In this document: positions 46,584-59,365 of the stretch, in pieces
Layout: every line of letters begins with the position of its first letter
Position numbering within the stretch: the stretch's first letter is position 1
Assembly (NCBI RefSeq): GCF_002105155.1
Contig: NW_019028991.1
Location: forward strand, 558,001 to 622,000
DNA from: Lobosporangium transversale
Lineage: Eukaryota; Mortierellomycota; Mortierellomycetes; Mortierellales; Mortierellaceae
Length of the DNA stretch: 64,000 nucleotides
Reading direction: 5' to 3'
Notes under the pieces: generated by a model
Told to the model about the DNA's origin: nothing
The model's input: only the letters and a program-made list of their open reading frames with translations
Database searches by the model: none
Program-made: the position numbers and the translations under genes

Positions 46584-49128
46584 GGTTAATAACCTGGTAC
46601 TGTTACTCTTGACAAAATTGTTTGCTCGATTGTCTGTTTGCTTGCTTGTTTTCTTGCTTGTTTGCTTTGTAGATTAACTGAGAATAGTTAAAAGGACAAA
46701 TGAGATTAAAACAGAATGAGAGATGATGATTAGGGTAGAATGGATGGATTTAAAAATAAAAAAAATAAAAAAAAAAAAAATAAAAAAAAAAAAAAAAAGA
46801 GAGGGAGAGAAGAGGAAGAGGAAGAGGAAGAGGAAGAGGAAGAGGAAGAGGAAGAGGAAGAGGAACAGGGGAGAGAAAAAAGCTTTTGGTGGATTGACTT
46901 GGAGGCAAAAGAAGGACAAGGAGAGAGTGTTTTGGCGTGTAAGAGATAACGGATCGGTGTAGACAAAGGGGTCTCCTCTCCTTTTTCTTGCAGACATGTA
47001 ATAAATTTACAAGTGTCATATGAAAATAAAAGCTTTTTTTTAAAATGGGTGACTCAATTGAGTCGAGATTGCACATTGGTGCACAGTTTGTCTGACAGAT
47101 ATGCCATGCCTATATTTCATTCAGAGTAGCTTTGCACAACATTCATCCGTAGTCAATACCACTCATCCCATGAGTACATTCCAAGCACCGTTCTCATGCA
47201 CACTGTATCACCATTCCATCCGTCCATCGGCATTACTGAAAACGGCACAATCGCTCTACATCTCCAATCCCAATCATACACAGGGGTGTAACAGAGTGAA
47301 AAATGAAAGTCGTGAAGAGCACTGACCATTTTGGACTCACTCCGGAAGGAACATTTATAAAAAGAGGAAGTCGGATGCAGCTGCAACGGAAGTTCACCGA
47401 CAGTTAAAAGAGAATGTTTGGTAGTACTCAACACCAGGATGTAAACTGCGTTCTCATCTCTCATTCGTCCAAAAGAAAAAAAAAAAATCCCCCTCTCTGA
47501 ACTTGCCACATAGAAAAAGAGGCAACCCTTTTGTTCACAAAGACTCCATACTCTGTAGTCAAAAGGGAAAGCCTGTTCTGTCATCTAATCGCGTGGTCAT
47601 TCATCCTCAAATTAAACCAAGCTGCAGTCACCATGTCTACCTCATTCATGCATCCGGGGGCCTCTTAGCATTTACTTTGTATGTCCCAACACTCACCAAT
47701 GGCTTCAACAAGCTTTGACGGTTGGAGTACATACGAGGTTTCCAGTAAAAGATAACTTAATTCGTCGAAATGGACAAAGAAAACAATTTTTTTTAGTGAT
47801 TCACTCGCCTGCTTTCCAAGTAGACTAACAGAAGATTTAAAGTTAAAATATTTGTATCGAAATATATACTTGGACGCGCTGTTGCGTCTACAGGATTGCT
47901 CTGTGGCTATTCAACAACGATTGCTCCCTTAATGCATTTATTCATGATCTGCAGAGAAAGGTGCGCGGATGTTGCTGTTGATGAAAACGGCCATGCCCCA
48001 TTTCAAACTCATGTATGCTCTTAAAATCTAACCACAATGTAGCCTAAAGCCTTCATCTTGAAGAGGGAAAAGTAATAATCATAGTTATAGTGTTAGTACG
48101 CTGGCGAGTACAGTAGCCGGGTCTGTGCCTTAGATATGGATTTCTTCAAAAAAAAAAAAAAAAAAAAAGATGCCGTGTTTGAGTGGTAGCCCAATTTTGT
48201 TGGACAGATCCAAGCCAATGGTAGGGATCATGGGTTTAACACTACCACATTTTTGTGATCCACTCCCACCAGCCATACGCAATAATGCCTTGATACTGGT
48301 ATCAATCACAGCCCGCCATGCTTTACGCACGTCCTACGAGTAGAATTGACCCCGGACTACGGCTCGCTTGCCGTAGGGATTTAGGAGGAGATTGGTACAA
48401 AGAGTGGTCCCGGATTTGTTTTGACCCCAACCTTAGACTTAGCTGTGTCAGATTAAACATAACCTAGTTCTCAAACCTGTGCTCTACAGATGGATGAATT
48501 GAGTGATGGTTTTTACTCGATTCCTTGGCGAGCCTTGGCCCTGCTCTACTCTAAACCATAGGAGGCGTTACTTTATGCATTCAAGGCCTTGCCGTTTGAG
48601 ACTTGACTCTGGTAATAAGGGAGCAAGGAGGTGTATGTCAGATAAAAACCCTTTGAACTAGCACAGCTTGGATCCGGAGTATAAGAGCTACCCCTCGAGG
48701 ATGACTCCTTGCAGACAGTTCTGCGCGTTGTCTATTGAATCTGGGGAAAGCTATACGGAATACAGGAGTCCTTCCGTAAGCTCATCTAGCTTTCTAGTTA
48801 TGCGAAGTCGTAAGAAACAACAGAGATGAACTTAAAGACAACCTCTTTCATTCTCCACTCTTTCTTACTCATATCTTTCAACCCCTTTGTTTCACTTCTT
48901 TCAATAGTTTTCCTTTACGTCTCCATGGATTACTTTGTTGGTGTCCTGTTTGCTTTGGTGACAGGAACAGAAGAAGTCGAATACATGAAATCAACAAAGG
49001 AGAATTGAGTTGGAGAATTTGCATCTTCGCCTACTCTCTCCACCTTCACCAGCTTTTTTTTTTGTATTTGTGAGCTCGATATACCCCCTGCTTGTTCGGT
49101 AGATCAGAGAGAGTAGTACGCCTTGTTC

Positions 49129-49160
<32 letters not shown>

Positions 49161-49402
49161 AAACTAATGGATCTTTTTTGTTTGTATTATTCCTTTTTTA
49201 GTCGTGTCTGTAACTGAGATGACACAAGGCAAGGAATTAGATTTCATGCAAAAAAATCCCGTTCGCTGTGGGGACAGAAGTTTTTTTTTTGTCACTCTCA
49301 CGACTTCACCAACACATATTTCTCTCTTTTCTCTCCCAATCTCCTTTTGCCATTTGGAATTAAAATTCATTCAAGTGCTTCATTTCATTACTTTCTTCAG
49401 AG
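46584..49402. other. Long intergenic region, no supported gene
   Basis: Holds the kinase promoter with TTGCTTG repeats, an A-rich block and GGAAGA microsatellite near 46.8 kb, a perfect 7-bp hairpin at about 48357-48377, and T-runs near 49131-49159. A 143-codon minus frame at 47153-47584 and a 60-codon hydrophobic plus frame at 48826-49008 have no family resemblance and no splice context, so they are not called. Confidence 0.4.
46811..46865. repeat. (GAGGAA)n microsatellite, about nine copies
   Basis: A perfect hexamer array of purines next to an A-rich block. It generates artificial Glu-, Arg/Lys- and Ser-rich frames on the two strands. Confidence 0.95.
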
Positions 49403-50130
49403 ATGGCAGACAGTACACGAGAGTCGCAGCCTCTTTTAAACCCCAACGGTAAGCAGTGCAGTATATTTCATGTTCATCTCACTTTAATAGAGCTAGAGCA
49501 AAAGCTCCCTTGGAAAGTTTGAAGTGATCTCACGCTGCCTCGATTTCCCACTACTGCATTTTTTCTTTTCATAGGTACCCAAAACAGGGACCGCTCAAGA
49601 TTGCGCAAAGTCCTTCCTTACGCGTTGGTTGCATTGCTCTTCATTGGTATCAGTACCATCCTCTTGATCGTCCTTGTCAAACCACACGAGGGTAAGTTAT
49701 TAAGCGATAGGAAAAAAAACAGTAACTCCGTATTTCATTCGGTGCGACAATCAATTTGTAGTTCTCTTATGAATGTGTTAACGTCTGCTTCTTATTTTAT
49801 CACCAGATGACTCTGATTCCAAGAAATCGCCTCTGTCGGACAAATTGGAGACATCTGCCATCTTTCACCATTTAGAAGAGTTGTATTCGATTGCTCAGCA
49901 GCATAACAACTCGCGCTCAATCACAAATGGTTATTTGGCCTCAGCAGAGTATGTCCAGGCCCAGCTCATAACCAATGCTAAAAAGTACTGTGACGTTTCG
50001 ACTCAAGAATTCAAGGTCCCTGTTTGGTCTGAGATCGAGGTCCCTGAAATGAGTAGCACAGGTATTGGGTCTGGAAAAGAAGAGATTCGTTACCAGAACA
50101 AGGTTGATTTTAAGAGTAAGTTAGTACATT

Positions 50131-50164
<34 letters not shown>

Positions 50165-50455
50165 GACGCGTCATACAGACATGATAAACTAAATGGACTA
50201 ACAGGTTACCGGGCAAGCGGAGTAACCTGTCGGTCCTGAGTAAAAACGTGACCGATAACATAATCTCGCGTCTTTTTATTGCAGACATGAGATATGGTGG
50301 CCGCTCTGCTACTCTTACAAAGCAGCATATTCAGGAAGTGTCTGCTCATGGCTGCCGCGCTGATGATCACAGGAAAGTCAAGGACCGAGTCGCAGTGATT
50401 GAAGAAGGCGGTCCCTGCGAGCTCTGGGATGCTGCCCATCTGGCCGAGAAAGTAC

Positions 50456-50493
<38 letters not shown>

Positions 50494-51151
50494 GCATTGT
50501 CCACAAGACAGATAAATGTCATCGAGTAAGCCATAGTGTGCCTCTTACAAACCTCTTTTTCTATTTCATACGAACATACTTTTCTTTTCGTAACAGGCCG
50601 GCGCATCTGCTGTTATCTTCTATAATCGTCCCAACCGCACTGTCTTGCTTTACTCCCGTATCCGCATCACTGAATGGAAGGAAGGTGACCCTCTGATGTC
50701 CATCCCTGTACTTGCAGCCACCAGATCCCTTGGAAAAACTCTGATCCAAAACCAGGAAACTGTTCTGCTTAACTTGAAAACCAACAACAGGTTGACTGTT
50801 GAGTCCACGATCAATGTCCTTTGTACTACTAAGAAGGGTGATGATGACGACACGATCGTGTTGGGTGCGCATCTGGACTCGGTCCCTGAAGGTCCTGGTA
50901 TGGTCGACAATGGATCTGGCGCAAGCTCATTACTTGAGATTGCATTGGTTCTAGCTAAAGCTGATTATGATTTGGAGAACAAGATCGTCTTTTCATGGTG
51001 GGGTGCTGAGGAGATTGGATTACTGGGTTCAAGACACTATGTTCGAGAGCTGAGCAAGGACTCCAAGAGAAAGGCTAAAGTTGCTATGAACATGAACTTT
51101 GACATGTTGGCCAGTCCCAACTACGTTCCATATGTAAGCTATTGGAGAAGA

Positions 51152-51188
<37 letters not shown>

Positions 51189-51727
51189 CAAAATGGTGAA
51201 CAAATTGTTTCTATACATGTTTTGGTCTAGATTCACGATGGAAAGACGGCTCCCAAAGGACTAGTTGAGCCATCTGCCAAGATTGACCACTTGTTTATCG
51301 AGTATTTTGATTACAAGAAGGAGCCGTATGAATACACGGATATGGTAGCAGGCAGTGATTTCTTGCCCTTCCTCTTGGGAGGTATCCCTTCCGGCGGTAT
51401 TCTCACAGGGGCAGGCGAGAAAAAATCGATGGAGCAACGCAAGCTTTTCGGCGGGTTCGCTAATGCGCCCCTCGATCCTTGTTACCATCAGAGGTAAAAA
51501 AAAAAAAAGAAAAAAAAAAAAAGAGCATTTTCATGGGTAACTTTTGTTTAAACTTCCTTTTTGAACTCTTCATTTTACATCGTCTCAATAGCTGTGACAC
51601 GTTGGAAAACGTGAGCAAGCGAGCATTGAAACAGATGTCGCAAGCTGCGCTCTATGCTATCACCAGAGTGGGCAAGGCCGATAATCTTCGTGAATGGCTG
51701 ACGGACCCCAAGGTCGAGCTGAAGTAA
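49403..51727 (+). CDS. Membrane-anchored M28 aminopeptidase
   Basis: Zinc-dependent exopeptidase, probably vacuolar. Eight or so exons. The short cytosolic tail MADSTRESQPLLNPNG is followed by a signal anchor (YALVALLFIGISTILLIVLV), giving a type II protein. A PA-like region lies before the catalytic domain (VAVIEEGGPCELWDAA, AGASAVIFYNRPN). The M28 fold shows the metal motifs: HLDSVPEGPGMVDNGSG (His and Asp), WWGAEEIGLLGS (catalytic and metal Glu), MNMNFDMLASPN (Asp), GSDFLPFLLGGIPSGGI, and a final CYHQSCDT (His). The tail motif E-S-Q-P-L-L fits the acidic dileucine signal used by AP-3 cargo such as yeast Vam3. Several introns carry A or T runs of 24-33 bases. Start choice rests on the ATG that gives this tail. 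Confidence 0.93.
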
Positions 51728-52091
51728 AAGACATTTTCGTTGATTTTATTGTACATAGTGTGCATAAAAATGCATCTGTAGTGTGTTTGACCAAGATCCT
51801 GGAGTCAATCCTTGCAGGATCATTGGAAGACGCGCTTGCGAAGGAGAAATACAAATAAAGAGTTTAGCGAAATTTCATATGACTATGATAGTGATGACAT
51901 GAGTCTCATTGGGACGGCACATGAAACAGCCGAAATGAAAAAAGTATATCTTGACTTCCACTTATTCTTGTCGTCCTGAATACATTCTATTCAACACCTT
52001 TTTATTCATTCATTCATTTTTTATTAATCCATCAGCTTGCAGGGAGCCGATTTAATCAGAAACATCTTTTAAAAAGAACAAAAAGGAAAAC
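51728..52091. other. Intergenic region, no gene seen
   Basis: 3' flank of the peptidase and promoter of the CoA-synthesis gene. A (TTCA)n patch occurs near 52005-52020. No coding signal. Confidence 0.5.
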
Positions 52092-53090
52092 ATGACCAAT
52101 TTTGATCCTGTCGTTGCACAATCAGAAATGTCTCACGGACTGTTGTTGCTCATGATTTCCGGATTCGATTCTCCACTCGGGGATGCATTCCATGCCATTC
52201 AACGGGCACTGGTACTTGTCCATCGACTCACAATAGTGATCTCAGTGATACCCTCAGCAGGGAACTCCAAAGATCCTCATAATAATGATAACATTGCTGA
52301 TACCATCAATGATAATAGTAAGGAAAATAGCAGTAGTTTTTCTAAACTGAGTCATGCTATTGAAAAAGATACGCCATCTCGTCACGGATAAACAGCGGAA
52401 CGAGACTAAAACATGTTCTTTATCGTCTTCTTCTTCCCCAGCTCCTTCCTCAGCGGTGCCTTCAGCATCATTTCATAATGTGCAAAGGCTTTTGTCCGCA
52501 TTATATGTTAGCTTTACTAAAGAGGCTATGGCCATGAAGAAGCCTCTTGCAGAGCTCGATATCGTCATTGAAGACATTTGTGGGTATCCAATTGGCACAG
52601 GTGTTGCAGATCTGGTACCTTTCGATATTTTTATTGGCTTACCTGATGGTATGTGTTGGGTGAAAAAGTCATGGCAACGATAAAATTGCGATTTTTTTTT
52701 CTTTTCTTTTCTTTTTCTCAAACTATTGCCATCTGTCATGTGTCAATGTCCTCAGCTACAAGATCTTTACAGGAACTCAATGAGAAACGAGAAAGAGTTG
52801 GGCAGACGATATTACCTCTGATCACACTTGATCTATCATCTAAAGAGGCAATGCACACTCATCTAATTGGCGCCATTGACTCAAGTCTGGATCACCATCA
52901 CCATACAGTCGCAAAGATGGGTGAATATCAGGATGTGGCTCTTGGCGGAACCTTTGATCATCTGCACGCAGGACATAAGATTCTACTCTCCATGACGGCT
53001 TGGATTACTAACCACCGAGTTGTTTGCGGTGTTACAGGTAAGCTACGTCCATTTTTTCCCTTCTGCTTGTAGAGTTTTCTCGCCTGACAC

Positions 53091-53121
<31 letters not shown>

Positions 53122-53691
53122 TGATTCTATGCTCAAGACAAAGAAGTTCAAAGAATTTATGGAGCCATTGGATGACAGAATTAAGGCTGTAGAAAGGTTT
53201 TTACATACATTCAAGCGTAAACTGGTGCTAGAGGTATCATAGCTCTCTACTACTGATCAATGTCTGATCTATACTGTTTTCAAATTCAGATTCAAATTCA
53301 AGGAAATTAATGCTAGCCTTTTCTTACAGGTGGTTCCGATTCATGACATATACGGACCAACTATAACGGATAATAAGTTGCAGGCACTCATGGTCTCGAA
53401 GGAAACATTAAAAGGAGGGGCAGCAGGTATTATAAAATTGACCTCATCTCAATCTTTATTGTCACTATCAGGTCCGGAGCCTCTGACCTGATTTTTTTCT
53501 CTCTTTATCTTAAAGTAAATGAGGAGCGAAGCAAGCGCAATCTAAGCCCACTCAACATTGAAGTCATCAATGTCATTTCACCAACAGAGATCCAAGTGGA
53601 CGAGGTCAGTCGCAAGATCAGTTCAACCTACATCCGCCAATATCTTTCAGAACAAGCTCAAGATCTGGCAGCACACGCTGGCATCATCTAG
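52092..53691 (+). CDS. Phosphopantetheine adenylyltransferase (Cab4/CoaD type)
   Basis: Transfers AMP from ATP to 4'-phosphopantetheine, the fourth step of CoA synthesis. Six exons: an N-terminal eukaryotic extension (MSHGLLLLMISGFDSPLGDA), an Asn/Ser-rich linker crossing an intron at 52318-52441 (donor GTAAGG, acceptor after TTCTTCTTCCCC), then NVQRLLSALYVSFTKEAM and GYPIGTGVADLVPFDIF. The nucleotidyltransferase core begins VALGGTFDHLHAGHKILLS, where HLHAGH is the HxGH signature. It goes on with VCGVTDDSMLKTKKFKEFME, VVPIHDIYGPTITDNKLQAL and VSKETLKGGAAVNEER, and ends with the ISSTYIRQYL motif of the ISSTxxR type. No dephospho-CoA kinase domain follows, so it is the monofunctional fungal form rather than the animal bifunctional CoA synthase. 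The intron before the DDSM exon has a T-run of 27 directly before its AG acceptor. Confidence 0.93.
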
Positions 53692-53966
53692 ACATTATGA
53701 AATTTGTTGTACTCTTTCTCAGATAGGGGACATGCATACTTGAGAATTTTATCTGGGTTTTCTGGGCAAAGATTCTGCGAAAGGAGAAAAAAAATGCTTG
53801 TAAATATAAAAGTCAAAAATGAGACTCGTCGATTTGAGAGCATGCCCAGGTTTATTGTCAATGTTTTTTTTTTTTTTTTTTTTTTTTTTTGTTTTCCAAT
53901 TTGATGTCTTTTCCAAATGACTGACAAAAAGTTCGCAAAGAAATAAATTTATATCACTACATCCAT

Positions 53967-55405
53967 CTACTTCCTGCCGCGGCTTCGAGGCAGAACATTC
54001 TTGCGTCTGTAGACATTAGTAAAGTCCTGAACCAAAGATTTGATCCTGCTCCAGTTTCCTTCCGAAGCAATACTATTAGGGACGAACCAACGGCAACACA
54101 ATCAGTTACAACAGTTCACTAAAGCATACAAAGAAATCTAGAGTATGTGCCACTAACGGCAACAACTTACGCTGTAAAATCAGCTACGGCCTTTTGCATC
54201 TCAGGAGGAGACAAATCAAGGGCAGAAATAGCCTTGCCATACCAAAGAACACTCTCTTGTGGGCAGAACATAGTCAAATCCTTGATTACGCCTGTCGCGT
54301 CGCCTTGGACTTCAGGTGGAAAAGTATAGATGACTCCTTGAAGCATATGGGATATAAACATGTCATTCTCTACAAACTGTGCTTTGACTAGTGCTGCTTC
54401 ATTAGACGAAATGCGAGGATTGTTGGATTGCGACGAAGATGAAGATCGAGGGCGTTGCAGATCGTTCACATGGTCGAGGATGATCCTGCAGTGCCTAAAG
54501 ACTGAAATTAATGAGTGTTGTTCCTTGAGCGAGAGCGAGGCGAGCATGGCTTTGAATACTGTAGGGAAGAGAGTACTTTGGATATATTCTCTCGGGCATG
54601 AAAGCATCGTGTCAGAAACCAGATTGAAGTAGTCTTCGATAACTAGTATCATGTATTCACAGTTTCAAGAAAAAAAAAAGACCAATTCATTAGTCTCCAA
54701 AAGGAAATGCAGGCCTTTTTATGTGTCTTTACTGCAGTTTTTCCTTACCGTCCGGAATCTCATTAAACTGACCAGCATACTTCTGAAAGATTTGCCACAT
54801 TGGGACACTCAGGCCCTCCACGAAGCGAAGAGTGGGGATCGGGTTTGTTTCCCCAAACTCACGCACCACTCTAGAACCAACCCAAAGATATTGGCCTAAG
54901 CCACTCTGTTCAAAGCTCTTGATAAGACGCGTCATGGTCATGGGCAATAGTGGTGCATAATGGGTTGCATAGCTAATAATAATTGAGCGCCAGCATCCGG
55001 CCAATGTCCGTGCTACATCATCAATGCGTCCAACGCGATCTGCTAATGAATCCATGATAGGCCATAGCTCTTGCACTATAGGGATGCAAGGATGAGCTTC
55101 TGCAGGAGGAACCTGCGGGTTCACAGTTTTAAAAAAGATCTTAAGTTGCGTCAAGTTATCAACAATCAAAGGGACATCATCTTCGAGGGTTCCCTGTTCC
55201 TTAGATGCAAGTCCTGCTAGCTGTTGAGCAATGGGCAAGCAAAACATTTGGAAGACTTGCGCCAACTCTGCATTAGGAACAGCAGCTACAACATGAGCCA
55301 CGGCTTCTGTCACTTCGAGAAGGTCTACGCCCTTGAGTTTCTTTGAGACTCCTACAAAGAATCCATGCAATTGGTTCAAATAGTTCAACAGATGCTACAG
55401 CCATG

Positions 55406-55436
<31 letters not shown>

Positions 55437-57724
55437 GATAAGGCGGGCAAATCATTGTGACGCATGCGATCAACAAATAGATCATAACGAGCTTACAGTG
55501 CTGCACTCTTTGCAGAGCAGCTTCATTGCAAGGGCAGATGCCGCAACAACGTCCTCATTCTCAAATCCAGAAGAGATAAAACTGAGCTGGTACTCGATGA
55601 ACTCAGGATGCTTGTCGGTCCAACTTCCATAGCGCGCAATAACCAGGGTAGCTGCATACTTGATCTTTGGGTGGTCGGGTAATTGGGAGAGAAGCTTCAT
55701 GATTTCGGGCAAAACTTCGTTCTCCTCTGGCTCAACCTGTGCACCCATCGAGCGGAGGGCCATCAGTGGAGCCTCAACCTCTTGCCACTTTGGTGGTGTC
55801 TTACTCGCAGCTTGGGTAATAAGCATGTACGCTTTTCCAAGCGGGACTCTGGATCCAAGAATCAAGCAGCAGTCTTTAAGGACATCACCCATAACATGTC
55901 GGAAATCCTTGAAATCATCTCTCTCTTTGGCACTCCAGGAGTCCAAGTCATCGGGATAATGAAGATGCTTAATCATAACATCGACCAATTTCTGGTACAC
56001 GTCTTGATATTTAAGCCTTGCTTCCTCATTCTTACGCAACTCGTCTGCCAATTGATACCAGAATCTGAATGTCATAGGAACAATATCAAGATCATGAAAG
56101 GAGGTACATTCAGCAATGCCCTCGACGATACCTCGGAAGTGATCTGTGTGCTTAACTACCAACGAAAGGTAGCACTCTCCAGCCTCGACGAAAATTTTGC
56201 AATAGCCGCGAATGTTATCTTCATTCTCGTCTTTGATATTTTTGGCAATCTCTTGACGCAGCGGTAACAAATTAGGATAGATTTCTTCAATTACAGGCAT
56301 TGACTCATCAATGTCTTTGGTCTGGTATATCAGTTCACAGACAACATCCACAGCAATGTCAAAAAGCTCCGGCATTTGAAGAGCCTTGAAAGAAAAGGCA
56401 AGGAGTGGGTTGTTGGATAAACTACTGGTAGCAATATCCCCTGATCGAAGCCAAGAAAGAAAACACCTGAATACTGCTTCCTGTAGTCTTGCATCGTCAC
56501 CTAGGAAGAAAAAGAAAAGAAAAAGAAAGTATCGATAAGACTGAAGTAGGACAAAGCAGACAAAAAATGGACTGAAAGTAATACATTTCCATATATTTAT
56601 TTATTTATTTTATTTTATTTTCTTTTTCTTTTTTTTATAGCTTACCTGAGTTTTCCATGCATACAATCAACATCTTGAGAATCTGGTTGGCATTCTGGGT
56701 CAATAGTTCATCGGAGCGTGCTCTATATTCGTCATCCTGCCATGGTGGATGGGGTAGTGGTAAAGAGGGCGCGAGTGCATTCCTGATCAGTTCAGTGTGG
56801 GTGCAAAGATGTGTCGGCTGCAGTGATGCGTCTCCAATACGTTGTGAGCGTCGTTCCTAGAGGTGAATCATCTGCAGTACAATCCAGACGACTCCATGGG
56901 AGAGATGGAGTGGATGTCGTCGCTCTTTTTTTTTCTTTTTTTTTTTGTTCTGTATCGATTGATTTATCCTACCGTCAAACTCGGGCACCGGCTGTCGTTA
57001 ACTTCTTCTGGCAACACTGTCAAGAACTCCAAGAGATACGAAAGATCTGTAGGAGACGATCCATAGAGGCTTATCATGTGGTTGACTGGCTGCTCCCATT
57101 CTAGCATCCTGAGCGACAATGCTGCCAATGCAAGGCACAATTGAGTTCTAATAATTTTTGGCGAAGTCTTGTGTTGCATTGACAGATTCAGGAGCGACTC
57201 CCGGAGTGAAGCTCTGTGTGCTGCATCGAGATCCTGAAAATCATCAACAATCTGGTAAACATGCCAAAAAAAAGATTGGCTACGTCAATAGTTTTTTTTT
57301 TTTTTTTTTTTATTTTTTTATAAAATTCGTTGCTCAAAAAATAGGTCAAAGTTATGCTTCTTACCTTGCGTCGCATGGTTTGGGCACCAAAAACCTGTGC
57401 CTCTTTTCCAATACTATCAGTAGTTAATAAGATTACCGCTGTTTGCCATGCTTCAGGCTAATACGCAAGCCAATGGAATGTCAAAAAAAAAAAAAAAAAA
57501 AAAAAAAAAAGAATGCCGAATGAAAAATACAGGTATCAGTCATGCATGGCCAGCTAGTAAGCGATGGATTATTTGTCATTTTTCATCCACCATACTTTGG
57601 CTTGAAAATCCTCGAGCCACAAATTGGCTTCTTTTTTTGCGCTATTGCTGGGCGCATTATAGAGCGCGTTTAAGGCTGCGACGGTCTGCTGGAGTGAATC
57701 TGCTGGGACAGTGGCAGTGGCCAT
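53967..57724 (-). CDS. MTR10: Transportin-3/Mtr10 importin-beta family receptor
   Basis: Nuclear import receptor for SR-type mRNA-binding proteins and, in yeast, a factor in tRNA traffic. About nine exons, roughly 950 residues of HEAT-like repeats. The start MATATVPADSLQ is followed by ALNALYNAPSNSAKKEANLW, matching the Ran-binding importin-beta N-terminal domain, then AWQTAVILLTTD, QVFGAQTMRRK, LRESLLNLSMQHKTSPKIIR, LCLALAALSLRM and LLEFLTVLPEEV, which is nearly the TNPO3 text. Later blocks include NANQILKMLIVCMENSGD, CFLSWLRSGDI, FRFWYQLADEL and FVEGLSVPMWQIFQKYAG. The last exon ends in basic KNVLPRSRGRK. Several introns contain homopolymers, for example an A-run on plus at 55406-55433 and one at 57482-57510. 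The C-terminal RSRGRK looks like a short basic patch not common in the family. Confidence 0.94.
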
Positions 57725-58042
57725 GATGTGTGGTTGGAATGGGATTAGAACTGGGATTGTAATTGTGGAAGTATATTAACGAAAACAAGTAAAAATATAA
57801 ATATAAAATATACAATGACAAGGTTCTTGATTGCAATGGAAAAAAGGAAGGATTCAAGCTCAAATGACCAAAAAAATAGATTTATCACGTGGATTTATCT
57901 ACCAATAAAAATTGGTGGCAACACGGCACAAGCACAGTGACTTTCTATTACTTCAGAATTGGTTTCTCTTAGCTTTGTAGACGTTCATTCCTTCATTTAC
58001 ACCATCATAAATATTTTTTAATTTGAAAGTCATTCGTTCATA
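57725..58042. other. Divergent promoter region
   Basis: Shared upstream region of transportin-3 (minus) and peroxiredoxin-5 (plus). AT-rich, no coding signal. Confidence 0.5.
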
Positions 58043-59151
58043 ATGTTAAGAGCCACACGCGTCTTGTTGGTAAGTGATACGTTAGCTATTCTATTCTATG
58101 CATCCTTTTCATTAAACAAACCGAAACATTCGCGTACTTGATTAAACGTTAGTCCTCCGGAACCCTGGTTCATAAGAGTCTTGACTCAACTACTCTCCTT
58201 CATCGATCAAGCCCTGCTGATGCTGTCAACCCTGCTGAGTTATTTGAGCCTGTTAAAAAGGCTGTCCTTATTGGTATTCCTGGAGCTTTTACTCCTGGTA
58301 CTTTTTTTTTTTTTTTTTTTTTTTCCTTTTCTGAGGAATAAAAGGTCAAGTGCTGAACAGATCATCTTGTGAAATATTTCATAGAGCTAATGACAGATGG
58401 TTATTTTTGTTTATTTCATTAGGGTGCTCAAAGGTACTCGTGCTGGAAATGCTGATTAAATAGCTTTATGGTAACTGTATTTTATAAACCAGCTGTTTGC
58501 ATTTTTAACCGAACATGTCCTTGTCAATGCTACTAGTAGACCCACGTTCCTGGCTATTTGAAGTATTATGATGAGCTAAAAAATAAGGGTGTAGATCTCA
58601 TTGGCTGCGTTTCCGTGAATGACTCATATGTCCTAAATGCCTGGAGTAAGCATCTGGAGGTCGGGGATAAAATCACAATGTTGGCCGATCCTCAAGGCAA
58701 CTTTGTCAAGGGACTTGGACTAGACTTTGATGCCTCTGGTGAGAGTTTATTAATATGTTGGAAGAAGGTGAATATTTCAAAATGATTTTATTGATTTATT
58801 TATTTGTCTCCCATTTTTCAGCTGCCCTTGGTGGACGCCGCTCCAAGCGGTTTGCAATGATCTTGGAGGTGAGTATTATGGAATATATTGAATAATCATT
58901 AGAGAATTGTATTCTGTTGGCTTAGTTTAAATGTTGTTTACGTTTTTTATATTTTATATTTTTTATTTTCTAGAACGGTAGAATTACAAAGTTGTTTGTG
59001 GAGGTAAATGGAAATTTGATGTATATGCGTCTCAATAGTTTGGACTGATGCTTGTTTCCATTGCTCATATTTCTCACCTTCTATTGTCAAATAGCCTAAC
59101 AACACCGGGCTGTCTGTCTCTTTAGCTGAGAATTTGATAAAAGAGCTCTAA
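58043..59151 (+). CDS. Peroxiredoxin-5 type peroxidase
   Basis: Reduces hydroperoxides with a peroxidatic cysteine and thioredoxin. Seven exons. Exon 1 (MLRATRVLL) and the start of exon 2 (SSGTLVHKSLDSTTLLHRSS) form a basic, acid-poor leader likely to direct it to mitochondria. The core is AVLIGIPGAFTPG at the end of exon 2, GCSK encoded by an 11-base exon (58424-58434), then THVPGYLKYYDELKNKGVD, CVSVNDSYVLNAW, ITMLADPQGNFVKGLGL, GGRRSKRFAMILENGRI and LFVEPNNTGLSVSLAENLI. The peroxidatic Cys motif PGAFTPGCSKTHVPG is complete only if the micro-exon is included. The second Cys in CVSVND is the usual conserved one; a resolving Cys in the C-terminal part is not seen, so it may act as a 1-Cys form or be glutathione/thioredoxin dependent. 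Length is about 180 residues, normal. Confidence 0.94.
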
Positions 59152-59365
59152 GCTGTGCTCTTAAAACACAGGGATAATAATTATTCTAATTTGCTGCGGC
59201 GACAAAGGAAACACATCTTGTCAAAAATCTTTAGCCTGGAGGAAATAAATATCGATTCTTAAACTCTGCTTAATTATGGCATTTGATAGTTGTTATTTAT
59301 TTCGTTAAGATATGCACATGTGTCTACGAAAATGAAAAGGTATGTTGGTATCCTTAATACTCTAG

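Noticed and set aside
46723-46997. Overlapping Glu-, Ser- and Leu-rich frames on both strands
   Set aside because: All are products of the A-rich block and the GAGGAA microsatellite.
47153-47584. 143-codon minus-strand frame
   Set aside because: No family resemblance, crosses an A-run, and lies in the upstream region of the kinase gene without splice context.
52318-52441. Frameshift in the phosphopantetheine adenylyltransferase N-terminus
   Set aside because: A GTAAGG donor and a pyrimidine-rich CCCCAG acceptor in matching phase explain the frame change as an intron.
55683-56267. 194-codon plus-strand frame over transportin-3
   Set aside because: Antisense shadow of the importin-family gene.
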